Made by a program: the position numbers and the translations under genes. A DNA stretch of 24,816 nt from JAKAJA01 sp037440125 (GTDB lineage Bacteria > Acidobacteriota > UBA4820 > DSQY01), in contig JBBIUU010000043.1 in the NCBI GenBank assembly GCA_037440125.1, forward strand, positions 1-24,816. Direction: 5' to 3'. The stretch's first letter is position 1. Each line of letters begins with the position of its first letter. Positions 9,761 through 18,592 of this stretch are shown here, piece by piece. The notes under the pieces were generated by a model that was given only the letters and a program-made list of their open reading frames with translations, did no database searches and was not told where the DNA came from.

Positions 9761-11427
9761 GCGCGCTGCCCGAGGGCCTGCCGTCCGACCCCTCCACGCT
9801 CGTGACCGGGGCCCGCGTCGCCGTCGCGGCGTGGGGCGTCGTCCTCCTTGTCGCCGCCCGCCGCCTGCCGCGGTTCACCGTGGGCAGCTTCTTCCTGCCC
9901 CTGACCGTCGCCGTCGGGTGGGGGCTCTCCGCCTCGGTCAGCTATCCGCTCGCGCTGGCGGTGGCCTTCGTCGCGTTCGCCTTCGCCATGCTCGTGCACG
10001 CCTTCGTGCCCCGGCTGGCGACCGCCGCGGCGTGCTCCTGGCTCTTCCTCGCGGTCTACGCCTCGCACCTCTTCTTCACGGGGGCCTTCGGCGTCAACCG
10101 GCCGCTGGCCTTCGGGCTCTTCGGGGCGGGCGTCCTCTTCGGCGCCCTCTTCCCGCGGTTCGGCCTGAGCCTCCTGGGTCCCGCGCTCGCCGCCCTGTTC
10201 TTCGTCGCGTCCCTCCCCGTGGAACCGGCCTTCTGGTGGACGCTCCTCGTCGCCGCGGGCGGCTTCCTCTGGCAGGCCCTCCTCCTGCCGCTCCTCGGGA
10301 GGCCCCGGGTGACCTCCGCGGGGCCGCCGCCCCCCTCCCTCCGCGAGCGGCGCGGCCTGTGGATCGGCGGCCTCGGCTGGGCCGCGGCCTTCCTCCTGCT
10401 CGTCGTGATCGTCGTGACGGCCTCCGCACCGGCTCCGACCGCCGCGGATTCGCCGAACCCCACGCGCCTCGAGGCGCTCGGGAAGGCGGGCGGCCTAGCG
10501 AGGCCGGGCCTCCTCTTCTCCAAGGAGGATGCCTTCTACCTTTTCGGGAAGCCCCTCCCCGTGGCCCTCATCGGACCCCGCGGCCCGATGCTGAACCGGC
10601 TGCTCCTCCCCGTGCTCGGCCGGAGTCCGGGCACCCAGGTCGAAGCCCTCCGGGCCGTCAAGGACGAGGGTGAGATCGCCAAGATGCGCCTGGCCGCCGC
10701 CATCACCTCGAAGGCCTTCGCGGACATCGCGCCGCTCATCAAGCCGGGTGCCAACGAGGCGGATCTGGAGAAGGCCATCCTCGCCTCCTTCGAGAAGAAC
10801 GGCGCCGACGGGATCGCCTTCCGCTGCGTCGTGGGCTCGGGCCGCAACGCGACCCTGCCCCACTACATGGACAACGACGCCCCGCTGAGGAACGGCCTGG
10901 TGGTCATCGACATCGGGTGCAGCGTGGGGCACTACGCGAGCGACATGACGAGGACCTTCCCCGTCTCCGGGACGCTCTCCGAGCCCGGGCGCGAGCTCAT
11001 CGCCACCGTGATCGCCGCGGGGGACGCCGCGCGGGCGATCCTCAAGCCGGGTGTGCGCCAGTCGGAGCTGGACAAGGCCGCCAGGGCCGTCATCGAGAAG
11101 GCGGGCTTCGGGCCCTACTTCACCCACGGCCTGGGCCATCCCGTGGGTCTGGACGTGCACGACGCGCGGATCAGGGGCCCGCTCAAGCCCGGCAACGTCA
11201 TCACCATCGAGCCCGGCATCTACATCCCACGGGGCTCCAAGGCGGACAAGAAGTACTGGGACCTCGGCGTCCGCGTCGAGGACTCCTACCTCATCACCCA
11301 GGACGGTTACGACGAGCTCACGCACTACCCGAAGATGCCCGGCGAAGGCCCGGCGGCACCGGAGGCCGTCCCTCCTGCCGCATCGCCCGCGCCCGCACCC
11401 GAGGCCGCCGCGCCACCGACCCGCTAG
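9757..11427 (+). CDS. M24-family metallopeptidase (Xaa-Pro aminopeptidase-like) fused to a polytopic membrane domain
   Basis: This is a 556-aa protein. Residues 1-222 hold about seven or eight hydrophobic segments (roughly 18-34, 42-60, 62-80, 88-108, 116-134, 137-152, 160-180, 201-222). Residues 291-530 form a pita-bread M24 domain starting at VEALRAVKDEGEIAKMR. All five metal ligands are visible: D385 (VVIDIGCS), D396 (YASDMTRTF), H461 (HGLGHPVGLDVHD), E485 (TIEPGIYIP) and E508 (GVRVEDSYL). The usual N-terminal creatinase domain is reduced to a short stretch (about 250-290). The C-terminus is Pro/Ala-rich. The GTG start overlaps the pdxJ stop (GTGA); the frame is open further upstream only as a pdxJ shadow. 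It probably removes residues before proline; substrate and the side of the membrane are unknown. Confidence 0.88.
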   Translation: MSALPEGLPSDPSTLVTGARVAVAAWGVVLLVAARRLPRFTVGSFFLPLTVAVGWGLSASVSYPLALAVAFVAFAFAMLVHAFVPRLATAAACSWLFLAVYASHLFFTGAFGVNRPLAFGLFGAGVLFGALFPRFGLSLLGPALAALFFVASLPVEPAFWWTLLVAAGGFLWQALLLPLLGRPRVTSAGPPPPSLRERRGLWIGGLGWAAAFLLLVVIVVTASAPAPTAADSPNPTRLEALGKAGGLARPGLLFSKEDAFYLFGKPLPVALIGPRGPMLNRLLLPVLGRSPGTQVEALRAVKDEGEIAKMRLAAAITSKAFADIAPLIKPGANEADLEKAILASFEKNGADGIAFRCVVGSGRNATLPHYMDNDAPLRNGLVVIDIGCSVGHYASDMTRTFPVSGTLSEPGRELIATVIAAGDAARAILKPGVRQSELDKAARAVIEKAGFGPYFTHGLGHPVGLDVHDARIRGPLKPGNVITIEPGIYIPRGSKADKKYWDLGVRVEDSYLITQDGYDELTHYPKMPGEGPAAPEAVPPAASPAPAPEAAAPPTR

Positions 11428-11444
11428 CCCGAGAAGGAGCACCC

Positions 11445-13703
11445 TTGAGACCCACCCGATTCTCCCGCGCCCTCCTGTTGCCGCTCGCCCTGTCCCTCTC
11501 CCTCGGCGCCCTGGCGCAGGGGTCTCCCGTCCCGGCGGACCCCGCACCCGCCCCTCCTGCGCCTGCGAAGGCCCGGCCCAAGATCGGCCTCGCGCTCTCC
11601 GGCGGCGGCGCCCGCGGCGTCACGCACATCGGCGTCCTGCGCGCCCTCGAGGAGATGCACATCCCCATCGACTACATCGCGGGCACGAGCATGGGCTCCG
11701 TCGTGGGCGGCCTCTACGCCACCGGGACGACGACGGAGGATCTCCAATCGCTCATCAAAAACACGAACTGGGTGGAGATCTTCTCCGACAGGCCGCCCCG
11801 CGACCTGCTCCCCTTCCGCACAAAGGAAGATGACCGGCGCTACCTGGAAGGCCTGCAGATGGGCCTGGACTCCAAGGGACTCCATTTTTCCAAGGGCCTC
11901 ATCAACGGCCAGAAGCTCATGTTCCTGCTCGAAAACAACACGCAGAGGGTCGCCGGCACCAAGAATTTCGGCAACCTGCCGATCCCGTTCAACTGCGTGG
12001 CCACCGATATCGTGACCGGCAACAAGTACGTGTTCTCCCAAGGGTCCCTTCCCGTGGCCATCCGCTCGAGCATGTCCCTCCCCGCCATCTTTGCGCCCAT
12101 CGAGCACGACGGCCTCCTGCTGGTCGACGGGGGCATCGCCGACAACCTCCCGGTGGACGTGGTGCGCGCCATGGGCGCCGACGTGGTCATCGCCGTGGAC
12201 ATCGGCACACCGCCTCTCGAGAGGGCGCAGATCACGTCGCCCCTCGCCGTCTTCAACCAGGTCATGAACGTCCTGATGCAGAAGGAGATCGATGCGCAGG
12301 CGGCTTCGGCCGACATCCTCCTCCGTCCGGACCTGAAGGGCTACAGCCTGATGGACTTCGAGCACGCCCTCACGCTCGTCCCCGTGGGCGAGAAGCTGGT
12401 CGAGGACCATGCGGCCGCGCTCTCCAAATACGCGGTGAGCGCCCAGGAGTACGCCGCCTGGGCGTCCCGCGTCCGCGGCCTGCCCCCTCCCCCGACCAAG
12501 ATAGACTTCGTGGAATTCGCAGGAACCGATCCGCTGGACGAAGGGCTCCTGAAGGGCAAGATGAGCCTCAAGCCGGGCGAGCCCATCAACATGAACGACC
12601 TCCAGAAGGACCTCCTCCTCGTCTACAACACGGGGGACTACGCCTCGGTCACCTACGAGGTCGTCCAGCGGGGCGACCAGCACGGCGTCCTCATCACCGC
12701 CAAGCCGAATGCGACCGGGCCGAACTACATGCGCTTCGGCATCGATCTCTCGAGCGACTTCAGGTACAACAGCGACTGGTCGGTCTTCGCGGGGCTCCGC
12801 TTCACCCGGCTCAACAAGCTGGGCGCCGAGTGGAAATCGGACGTGGAGATCGGCCTCAACCAGCGGCTCACCACCGAGTGGTACCAACCGCTGATGAGGA
12901 GCGGCCGGGTCTTCGTCGCGCCGTACCTCAAGTACAGCAACCAACTGGCCTACGTGTTTGTGAACCCGAAAATCAACAACCCCTCCGCCAGCTACCGCAC
13001 CAACCTGACCTGGGCGGGGGTCGACCTCGGCTTCAACATCGGCCTCTCGGGCGAGCTCCGGATCGGGCCGAGGTGGGGCCGTGCCTATTACTCCCGCGCG
13101 GTGGGCCCCGAACTGTTCCCGAGCCTCCACGCCTCCCTGGGTGGTTACCTGCTTGGCTATAGGTACGACAGGCTCGATTCGGCGGATCTTCCCACCCAGG
13201 GCGTCCACATCCAGCTGACGGCTTACGATTCGGAGAAGTCCATGGGGGCCACGGACGCCTATCAGAAGGCCGAACTGAAGTTCAAGGCATTCCAGCACCT
13301 GGGACCTCGCAGCGGCATCTTCGAATACCTGGCGGGCGGAACCTCTTTCGGGACCGACGTGCCCTACTACGACTGGTTCCGCCTGGGAGGCCCGGCCAAC
13401 TTCGGCGGATACATGGAGGGGCAGCTCACGGGACGCTATTACGGCGCCGTCCGGCTGGGCTACCAGTACAAGTTCGCGAACCTCCCCGCCATCATCGGCA
13501 AGGGCGCCTACTTCATGGCCTTCACAGACGTTGGAAAGGCATGGGTCTTCGCGTACGACGATCCCACCGTCGACAACCCCATGAAGTACTCCGGGACCAT
13601 CGGGTTCGGGTCCTCCACCAAGCTCGGGCCCGTGTTTTTTGGGTACAGCTACGCCACCGGCGGCAACCAGCAGTTGTTCCTGAGCATGGGAAAGCGGTGG
13701 TAG
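11445..13703 (+). CDS. Type Vd autotransporter-like patatin phospholipase (paralog 1)
   Basis: This 752-aa protein matches the PlpD/FplA architecture. A signal peptide (about 1-25, ending near GALAQ) and Pro/Ala linker precede a patatin domain (about 46-345): glycine-rich oxyanion loop SGGGARGVTH, nucleophile S82 in GTSMG, and dyad Asp D228 in VDGGIADNLP. A POTRA-like segment (about 351-422, IDFVEFAGTD) leads to a beta-barrel of BamA/D15 type (about 426-752) ending in a C-terminal Trp, as outer-membrane proteins do. The predicted role is a lipase carried to the cell surface through its own barrel. The TTG at 11445 is chosen because AAGGAG lies 6 to 7 bases upstream and it starts the signal peptide. 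It lies 17 bases after the M24 gene, likely in the same operon. Confidence 0.92.
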   Translation: MRPTRFSRALLLPLALSLSLGALAQGSPVPADPAPAPPAPAKARPKIGLALSGGGARGVTHIGVLRALEEMHIPIDYIAGTSMGSVVGGLYATGTTTEDLQSLIKNTNWVEIFSDRPPRDLLPFRTKEDDRRYLEGLQMGLDSKGLHFSKGLINGQKLMFLLENNTQRVAGTKNFGNLPIPFNCVATDIVTGNKYVFSQGSLPVAIRSSMSLPAIFAPIEHDGLLLVDGGIADNLPVDVVRAMGADVVIAVDIGTPPLERAQITSPLAVFNQVMNVLMQKEIDAQAASADILLRPDLKGYSLMDFEHALTLVPVGEKLVEDHAAALSKYAVSAQEYAAWASRVRGLPPPPTKIDFVEFAGTDPLDEGLLKGKMSLKPGEPINMNDLQKDLLLVYNTGDYASVTYEVVQRGDQHGVLITAKPNATGPNYMRFGIDLSSDFRYNSDWSVFAGLRFTRLNKLGAEWKSDVEIGLNQRLTTEWYQPLMRSGRVFVAPYLKYSNQLAYVFVNPKINNPSASYRTNLTWAGVDLGFNIGLSGELRIGPRWGRAYYSRAVGPELFPSLHASLGGYLLGYRYDRLDSADLPTQGVHIQLTAYDSEKSMGATDAYQKAELKFKAFQHLGPRSGIFEYLAGGTSFGTDVPYYDWFRLGGPANFGGYMEGQLTGRYYGAVRLGYQYKFANLPAIIGKGAYFMAFTDVGKAWVFAYDDPTVDNPMKYSGTIGFGSSTKLGPVFFGYSYATGGNQQLFLSMGKRW

Positions 13704-13975
13704 TCGCCTGAGCCCGAAAAGGCAGGCCTCGTCTGTGCTGGAGGTGCAGGAGATCTCCCCCTTCCGCATGGCGGCTCGCGGGCCCGATCGCCTCGTCGGC
13801 CCCCGTCTCCTCGGGCTGACGCGTGGTGGAGGCGGTCCTCGGGCGAGGGGAGTATCTGTCCCCCTAGCATGGACACCTCGGCCTCGCGCGCCGCGGGGGG
13901 CCGAGCATGCGCCACAGGGGACTGGATCCGGATCGACACCTCGAACGGACGAACCGAGCTGGAAAGGGAACGACG

Positions 13976-16240
13976 ATGCCTCGAGCGCGATGCTTCCCCG
14001 TGATCCTCGCCCTGCTTTCCGTGCTCCTCCCACGGGTTGCCTACCCCCAGGCCGCTCCACCCCAGACGCTCGCGGTCCCAACGGCCCCGGGGCCGGAGAC
14101 GGCCTACCACCGGCCCAAGATTGGACTGGTCCTCTCAGGGGGCGGGGCGAGGGGCGTCACGCACATCGGAGTCCTCAGGGCCCTGGAGCGGATGCGCATC
14201 CCCATCGACTTCATCGCGGGCACGAGCATCGGCTCCATCGTGGGCGGCGTCTACGCCACCGGGGCCACGACGCAAGACCTCGAGGCGCTCGTCAAGACGA
14301 CCGATTGGGCCGAAGTGTTCTCCGACCTCCCCCCCCGCGACAAGCTCCCCTTCCGGGAGAAGGACGACGACCGGAGGTACATCGAATCGCTCGATCTCGG
14401 CCTCGACTCGAAGGGCCTCCACGTCACCCAGGGCCTCGTCAACGGCCAGAAGTTCCTGTTCCTCATGGAGAACGCTACCCTCAGGGCCGCGACCATCACG
14501 AAGTTCGATAACCTGCCCATCCCGTTCCGGTGCGTGGCGACGGACATCGTCACGGGCGAGAAGTTCGTCTTCTCCAGGGGATCCCTGCCGAGAGCCATCA
14601 GGGCCAGCATGTCCCTCCCGGGCGTCTTCACTCCCGTTCGGGAGGAGGGTCACGTCCTGGTGGACGGGGGCATCGCCGACAACCTCCCCGTGGACGTGGT
14701 CCGGGCCATGGGCGCCGACGTGGTCATCGCCGTGGATATCGGCACGGCGCCGATGGATCTCGATCAGATCAACTCTCCCATGGCGGTCTTCGGCCAGGTC
14801 ATCAACCTCCTCATGCAGAAGGAGGTGGAGGTCCAGGAAGCCAACGCCACCGTCCTCCTCCGCCCCGATCTCGGCCGGTTCGGCATCATGGATTTCCCCA
14901 ACTGCCTCAAGCTCATCCCCGTGGGCGAGAAGATCGTGGAGGACAACTCGGCGGCGCTCTCGAAGTACGCCGTCTCCGAGGAGGAATACGCGCGATGGAT
15001 GGCCCGGGTCCGCGGCCTGCCGGCACCACCGGCCGTCATAGATTTCGTGGAGTTCGAGGGGACCGATCCCACCGACGAGGCGGTGCTGAGGAGCAGGTTG
15101 GAGACCCAGCCCGGAGATCCCATCGACATCCAGAAGCTCCAGGAGGATCTGGTCCTCATCTACAACACGGGGGACTACCAGGCGGTCAACTACACCCTCG
15201 TCAAGCGGGGCGACCGGCGGGGCGTGGTCATCACGGCCACACCGAACGTGTTGGGGCCGAACTACATGCGCTTCGGCATCGAGCTCTCGAGCGACTTCAA
15301 GTACAACAGCAACTGGTCGGTCTTCGCGGGCCTCCGCTTCACCCGGCTCAACAGGCTGGAGGCGGAGTGGAAGTCCGACCTTGAGATCGGGCTCGACCAG
15401 CGCCTCTACACGGAGTGGTACCAACCCCTGGACCCGGCAGGGCGCCTCTTCGTCGCGCCCTACCTCAAATACACCAACGAGCTGGACTACGTGTTCGTCA
15501 ACGCGAACAGCGACGACCCCTCCGCGAACTATCGGACGAGCACCGCCACGGCGGGCGTGGACCTGGGGCTCAACATCGGGCGCTCGGGAGAGATCCGTTT
15601 CGGGCCCCGCTGGGGCCACGCCGACTACTCCCGCAACGTCGGCATCGAGCTGTTTCCGAGCTTCTACGCCTCCATCGGCGGCTACCAGCTGACCTACAAG
15701 TACGACCGCCTCGACTCCGCGGACCTGCCCACGCGGGGGGTCTACTTCCTGCTGTCGGCCTTCGATTCGAAGATCGGGATGGGGGCCACGAGCAGCTACC
15801 AGAAGGCCGAGCTGAAGGTGCGCGCCTATCAGAAGCTGAGCGGCCGCAGCGGCATCTTCGAGTTCCTCTCGGGCGGGACCTCCTTCGGGTCGGACACGCC
15901 CTACTTCGACTGGTTCCGCATCGGGGGGCCATACAGCTTCGGCGGCTACATGGAGGGCCAGCTCACGGGCCCCTACTACGGCGCCGTCCGTCTGGGCTAC
16001 CAGTACGAGTTCGCCAGCCTTCCCGCGCTCATCGGCAAGGGCCTGTACGTCATGGTGTACGGGGACGTGGGCAAGACGTGGATCCTGGAGTACGACAGCC
16101 CCGGCAAGTGGGACGACCTGAAGTACTCGGGAACCGTGGGCCTGGGCTCATCCACCAAATTGGGGCCGGTGTTCCTCGGGTTCAGCTTCGCCACCGGGAA
16201 GAACCGCATGCTCTTCCTCAACATCGGAAAACGCTGGTAG
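13976..16240 (+). CDS. Type Vd autotransporter-like patatin phospholipase (paralog 2)
   Basis: This 754-aa protein is a close tandem paralog of its neighbour, with the same order: signal peptide (about 1-25, VAYPQA), patatin domain with SGGGARGVTH, S84 in GTSIG and D230 in VDGGIADNLP, POTRA-like segment (IDFVEFEGTD) and a C-terminal barrel ending in Trp. Long blocks are identical or nearly so (NYMRFGI, NWSVFAGLRFTRLN, GGYMEGQLTG); signal peptides and some barrel loops differ. The ATG at 13976 follows AAAGGGA by 6 bases and starts the signal peptide; an ATG 69 bases upstream would add a charged, non-signal extension. The 272-base gap upstream shows no clear gene or terminator, so it may be transcribed with paralog 1 or from its own promoter. 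Confidence 0.92.
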   Translation: MPRARCFPVILALLSVLLPRVAYPQAAPPQTLAVPTAPGPETAYHRPKIGLVLSGGGARGVTHIGVLRALERMRIPIDFIAGTSIGSIVGGVYATGATTQDLEALVKTTDWAEVFSDLPPRDKLPFREKDDDRRYIESLDLGLDSKGLHVTQGLVNGQKFLFLMENATLRAATITKFDNLPIPFRCVATDIVTGEKFVFSRGSLPRAIRASMSLPGVFTPVREEGHVLVDGGIADNLPVDVVRAMGADVVIAVDIGTAPMDLDQINSPMAVFGQVINLLMQKEVEVQEANATVLLRPDLGRFGIMDFPNCLKLIPVGEKIVEDNSAALSKYAVSEEEYARWMARVRGLPAPPAVIDFVEFEGTDPTDEAVLRSRLETQPGDPIDIQKLQEDLVLIYNTGDYQAVNYTLVKRGDRRGVVITATPNVLGPNYMRFGIELSSDFKYNSNWSVFAGLRFTRLNRLEAEWKSDLEIGLDQRLYTEWYQPLDPAGRLFVAPYLKYTNELDYVFVNANSDDPSANYRTSTATAGVDLGLNIGRSGEIRFGPRWGHADYSRNVGIELFPSFYASIGGYQLTYKYDRLDSADLPTRGVYFLLSAFDSKIGMGATSSYQKAELKVRAYQKLSGRSGIFEFLSGGTSFGSDTPYFDWFRIGGPYSFGGYMEGQLTGPYYGAVRLGYQYEFASLPALIGKGLYVMVYGDVGKTWILEYDSPGKWDDLKYSGTVGLGSSTKLGPVFLGFSFATGKNRMLFLNIGKRW

Positions 16241-16256
16241 GGAAAAGTCGGGTCGG

Positions 16257-16288
16257 CGAGTCAACGAGCCAACGAACCCGCGAGGTCG
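16257..16288. repeat. Short period-8 tandem repeat after patatin paralog 2
   Basis: Four degenerate octamers, CGAGTCAA, CGAGCCAA, CGAACCCG and CGAGGTCG, lie between the stop of the second patatin gene (16240) and the stop of the convergent small membrane-protein gene (16295). No terminator hairpin with a T-run is visible between these convergent genes. Confidence 0.55.
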
Positions 16289-16294
16289 AGGCGC

Positions 16295-16492
16295 TCACTT
16301 CGGGTGGGAGCCCAGCACCCTCGCGGGGAGCATGAGGACGGCGCGGAGGAACTCGAACACGCCGTTCACCGCGATGCCCAGGAGCCTGAAGGGCAGGAGC
16401 AGGACCCAGAGGATCGGGTAGAGCACCAGGGCGAGCAGCGCCAGGGGCCAGCAGAGCACCAGCAGGATCAGCCACAGCAGGAACTTGGTCAT
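16295..16492 (-). CDS. Small hydrophobic membrane protein (65 aa)
   Basis: This protein consists mostly of two hydrophobic segments, about residues 4-22 (FLLWLILLVLCWPLALLALV) and 25-42, then an amphipathic tail ending in LGSHPK. No named family is recognised. The gene is supported by a very strong Shine-Dalgarno, GGAGGAGG, a few bases before its ATG at 16492, and by its position 70 bases after the larger membrane-protein gene on the same strand. Function is unknown. Confidence 0.7.
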   Translation of the reverse strand: MTKFLLWLILLVLCWPLALLALVLYPILWVLLLPFRLLGIAVNGVFEFLRAVLMLPARVLGSHPK

Positions 16493-16562
16493 GGTGCACC
16501 TCCTCCACCCGGTGATACGCAGGACGGGGGCCGGAGGTTGTGCGCGCCGTGCCGCAAGGGGT

Positions 16563-17099
16563 TCAGCCGCGCCGGCGGGCCAGGGTCCTGAGGCAGAGCG
16601 CGAGGCCCAGGATGGCGGCCCAGTAGACGATGAACTCCGCGACGCCGAAAGCGAGCGCGGACGCGGGGCTCGCGTCGGCGAGCATGGGCACGCGGAGGAG
16701 GCCTCTGGCGATTCCGATGCCGTGACCGACGAGGGACACCAGCCCGCCGAAGACGCAGAAGCACGCCGCGGGCCACCGGGTGAGGCGGGTGCACACGCGC
16801 CAGTTCAGGTACCCGAAGGCGCCGAAGAGGACGCCGTAGAAGGCGGGCAGGAGCCATCGCGACCAGGCCGGGAACAGGCGGCCGTAGACCTCCTCCCAGA
16901 AGAGCAGGGAGCCGAAGGCGAACCAGATCGCCGCGAAGACGACCGAGGCCGACAGGGCGACGTACCTGCCCAGCGTCCGGAAGCGATCGGCCGAAACGCC
17001 CCACGCGACGAGGATGACCAGGGGGAGATCCACGAGCGAGGTCACGCCCGCGGCTTTCCAGAGCAGCGTCGACGTCACCACCGGCGGTTGCCCCACCAT
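16563..17099 (-). CDS. Polytopic membrane protein of unknown function (178 aa)
   Basis: About five transmembrane helices are visible (roughly 17-34, 45-66, 80-98, 108-130, 148-170), with short charged loops and a C-terminal RTLARRRG that suggests a cytoplasmic end. No family motif is recognised. The ATG at 17099 is preceded by GGAGGC at a suitable distance; the frame stays open upstream only because of GC-rich shadow coding over yceH. It lies 35 bases after yceH on the same strand, so the two are probably cotranscribed. Confidence 0.7.
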   Translation of the reverse strand: MVGQPPVVTSTLLWKAAGVTSLVDLPLVILVAWGVSADRFRTLGRYVALSASVVFAAIWFAFGSLLFWEEVYGRLFPAWSRWLLPAFYGVLFGAFGYLNWRVCTRLTRWPAACFCVFGGLVSLVGHGIGIARGLLRVPMLADASPASALAFGVAEFIVYWAAILGLALCLRTLARRRG

Positions 17100-17134
17100 C
17101 TCACCGCCTCCGCACCCCGCTACAGGACGGGGCC

Positions 17135-17803
17135 TCAGTCGAACTGCCGGCGGAACCCCGACAGCTCCTCGCGGAGCCCGGCGAGCTCCTCCTTCAGCGC
17201 GGCCACCTCGGCCTCGAGGGCTGAGAGGCGCTCGCGGTCCGAGCGTAGCTCCCTGAACACCGGGGACACCCTCGGCGCATCCGGGTCCCCCTCCTCGGCC
17301 CGCTCCACGACGCCGCACAGCGTGTGGTCCCAGCGGTGCTCCTTGCGGCCGGGTTGGCGCGGCAGGCGCACGACGAGGGCGGCCTCCCGCCCCGAGAGGG
17401 TCGCGAGCGCGGCCTCCACCTCCTCCACCGTGGCGAAGGCGTGGAGGCGGTCGGAGCGCCCGCGCAGCTCGCCCGGCGTCTGCGGCCCGCGTAGGAGCAT
17501 CAGCGCCAGAATCGCCGCCTCGGCCTCCGAGAGGGCGAAGGCCTCCCCGAAGCGGTGCCGGTATTTCTGGACGCGGGAGTCGGCGCTGTCCACGAACCAG
17601 ACGAGATGCTTGTCCCGCAGGCCCTCGAGGGCGCGCGCGACGGTCGCTTCGTCGTACTCCACGACGGGGTCGCGGCTCGATTTCTGGTTGCACGCGTTCT
17701 TGAGCGCGTTGAGGGAGAGCGGGTAGTACTCGGGCGTCGTGACCGATTTCTCCACCAGCGAGCCCAGGACCCTCGCCTCCTCCGCCGTGAGCATCACGTC
17801 CAT
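17135..17803 (-). CDS. yceH: YceH-family (DUF480) protein
   Basis: This 222-aa protein closely matches the YceH family in length. It begins MLTAEEARVLGSLVEKSVTT and continues YYPLSLNALKNACNQKSSRD, both family hallmarks. Two winged-helix domains (about 1-85 and 90-170, including LMLLRGPQTPGELRGRS) are followed by a C-terminal coiled coil (about 178-218, SALEAEVAALKEELAGLREE). The cellular role is not established; the fold suggests DNA or protein binding. The start at 17803 is chosen because GGAGGG lies 5 bases upstream and it matches the family; a start at 17908 would add 35 residues with no resemblance to the family. Confidence 0.92.
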   Translation of the reverse strand: MDVMLTAEEARVLGSLVEKSVTTPEYYPLSLNALKNACNQKSSRDPVVEYDEATVARALEGLRDKHLVWFVDSADSRVQKYRHRFGEAFALSEAEAAILALMLLRGPQTPGELRGRSDRLHAFATVEEVEAALATLSGREAALVVRLPRQPGRKEHRWDHTLCGVVERAEEGDPDAPRVSPVFRELRSDRERLSALEAEVAALKEELAGLREELSGFRRQFD

Positions 17804-17923
17804 CGGTCCCTCCAAGGCAGGAGGATAGCACGGCGGCCCGGGCACGAGACCGCCGGAACGAGACCCCAGCTCCATGCGGGGCGAGGGGCCAGAGGCCTGA
17901 GCGTCCAACTAAGAAGGTGCTGG

Positions 17924-18385
17924 TCAGTTCTTTGCCGAATCGCCCCGCTCGAAAACAATGAGGCCGCACCGGTCGCCGCACTCGAGGAGCGCCCAGGAGT
18001 CGAAGACCGACAGGAGGGCGGTCTTCTTGTCTCTCGTGACGAGCATCACCGTCACGAGCGGATGGAGCAGGCCCTGCTCCTTCGTCGGGAGGGGCCCCTT
18101 GCTGAAGCTCTGCCCTGGCGCCAGCGACCTCTTCACGAGTTCCTTGATTTCGCCCAGGTCGCGAAGGTGCATCAGGACCCTCAGCACGTAGATGTCCGAC
18201 ACGCCCTCGAACTTCAGCGTCGCGCCCACATCGCCGTGCAGCTTCTGGTCCTCCTGAAGGGAAGCCCAGTTCGCGCCATAGACGTCCATCGTGTAAAAGC
18301 CGGTACCGTTGCGCAGCACCGGCTCGGCGGGAAGGGCCGCGAGGGACACGAGGAAAGCGAATGAAGAAGCGGCTAGGATCTTCAT
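17924..18385 (-). CDS. Small exported protein of unknown function (153 aa)
   Basis: The N-terminus MKILAASSFAFLVSLAALPA is a clear signal peptide with cleavage near residue 20, so the mature protein of about 133 residues is probably periplasmic. Two cysteines (C136 and C140, LLECGDRC) could form a disulfide. No family is recognised with certainty; the compact mixed alpha/beta look and the segment NGTGFYTMDVYGANWA recall small chalcone-isomerase-like secreted proteins, but this is only a suggestion. The ATG at 18385 is preceded by AGGAG. A REP-like repeat lies 30 bases upstream of the start and marks the edge of the repeat-rich island. Confidence 0.75.
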   Translation of the reverse strand: MKILAASSFAFLVSLAALPAEPVLRNGTGFYTMDVYGANWASLQEDQKLHGDVGATLKFEGVSDIYVLRVLMHLRDLGEIKELVKRSLAPGQSFSKGPLPTKEQGLLHPLVTVMLVTRDKKTALLSVFDSWALLECGDRCGLIVFERGDSAKN

Positions 18386-18417
18386 CGAAGGCTCCTGATC
18401 TGTCGGGCTTCTGCGCT

Positions 18418-18442
18418 GTGGGAGCCGCCTCCCGGCGGCGAA
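18418..18442 (-). repeat. REP-like element, type 2 (partial copy)
   Basis: On the minus strand this reads TTCGCCGCCGGGAGGCGGCT followed by CCCAC, identical to the left part of the copy at 20603-20665. It marks the left edge of the repeat-rich island. Confidence 0.8.
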
Positions 18443-18557
18443 GCGTTTCCGCTCCCCCATCCTTCACCACCGAGCCCGCGGAGCAAGCCGTAGCCGTAGG
18501 GTGGACCCGAGGGCGGCAGGCCCGAGCGTCCACCGCACAAGAGTCGTGTCAAGAAAC

Positions 18558-18584
18558 GGCGGACGCCGCTTCGCGGGGCCCGCC
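18558..18584 (+). repeat. REP-like palindrome, type 1
   Basis: This 27-base imperfect palindrome begins GGCGGAC and ends CCCGCC with a CCGC/GCGG core. It is nearly the same as the copies at 19737-19763 and 20425-20451. It ends 8 bases beyond the stop codon of the truncated HNH gene. Confidence 0.8.
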
Positions 18585-18592
18585 TGACAGAG

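Noticed and set aside
13704..13975. Possible small gene between the patatin paralogs
   Set aside because: The frames present are extensions or shadows of paralog 2; no independent start with a ribosome binding site was found.
11424..14081. Minus-strand open frame of about 885 codons opposite patatin paralog 1
   Set aside because: Low-complexity antisense translation; the plus strand has intact catalytic motifs, signal peptide and barrel.
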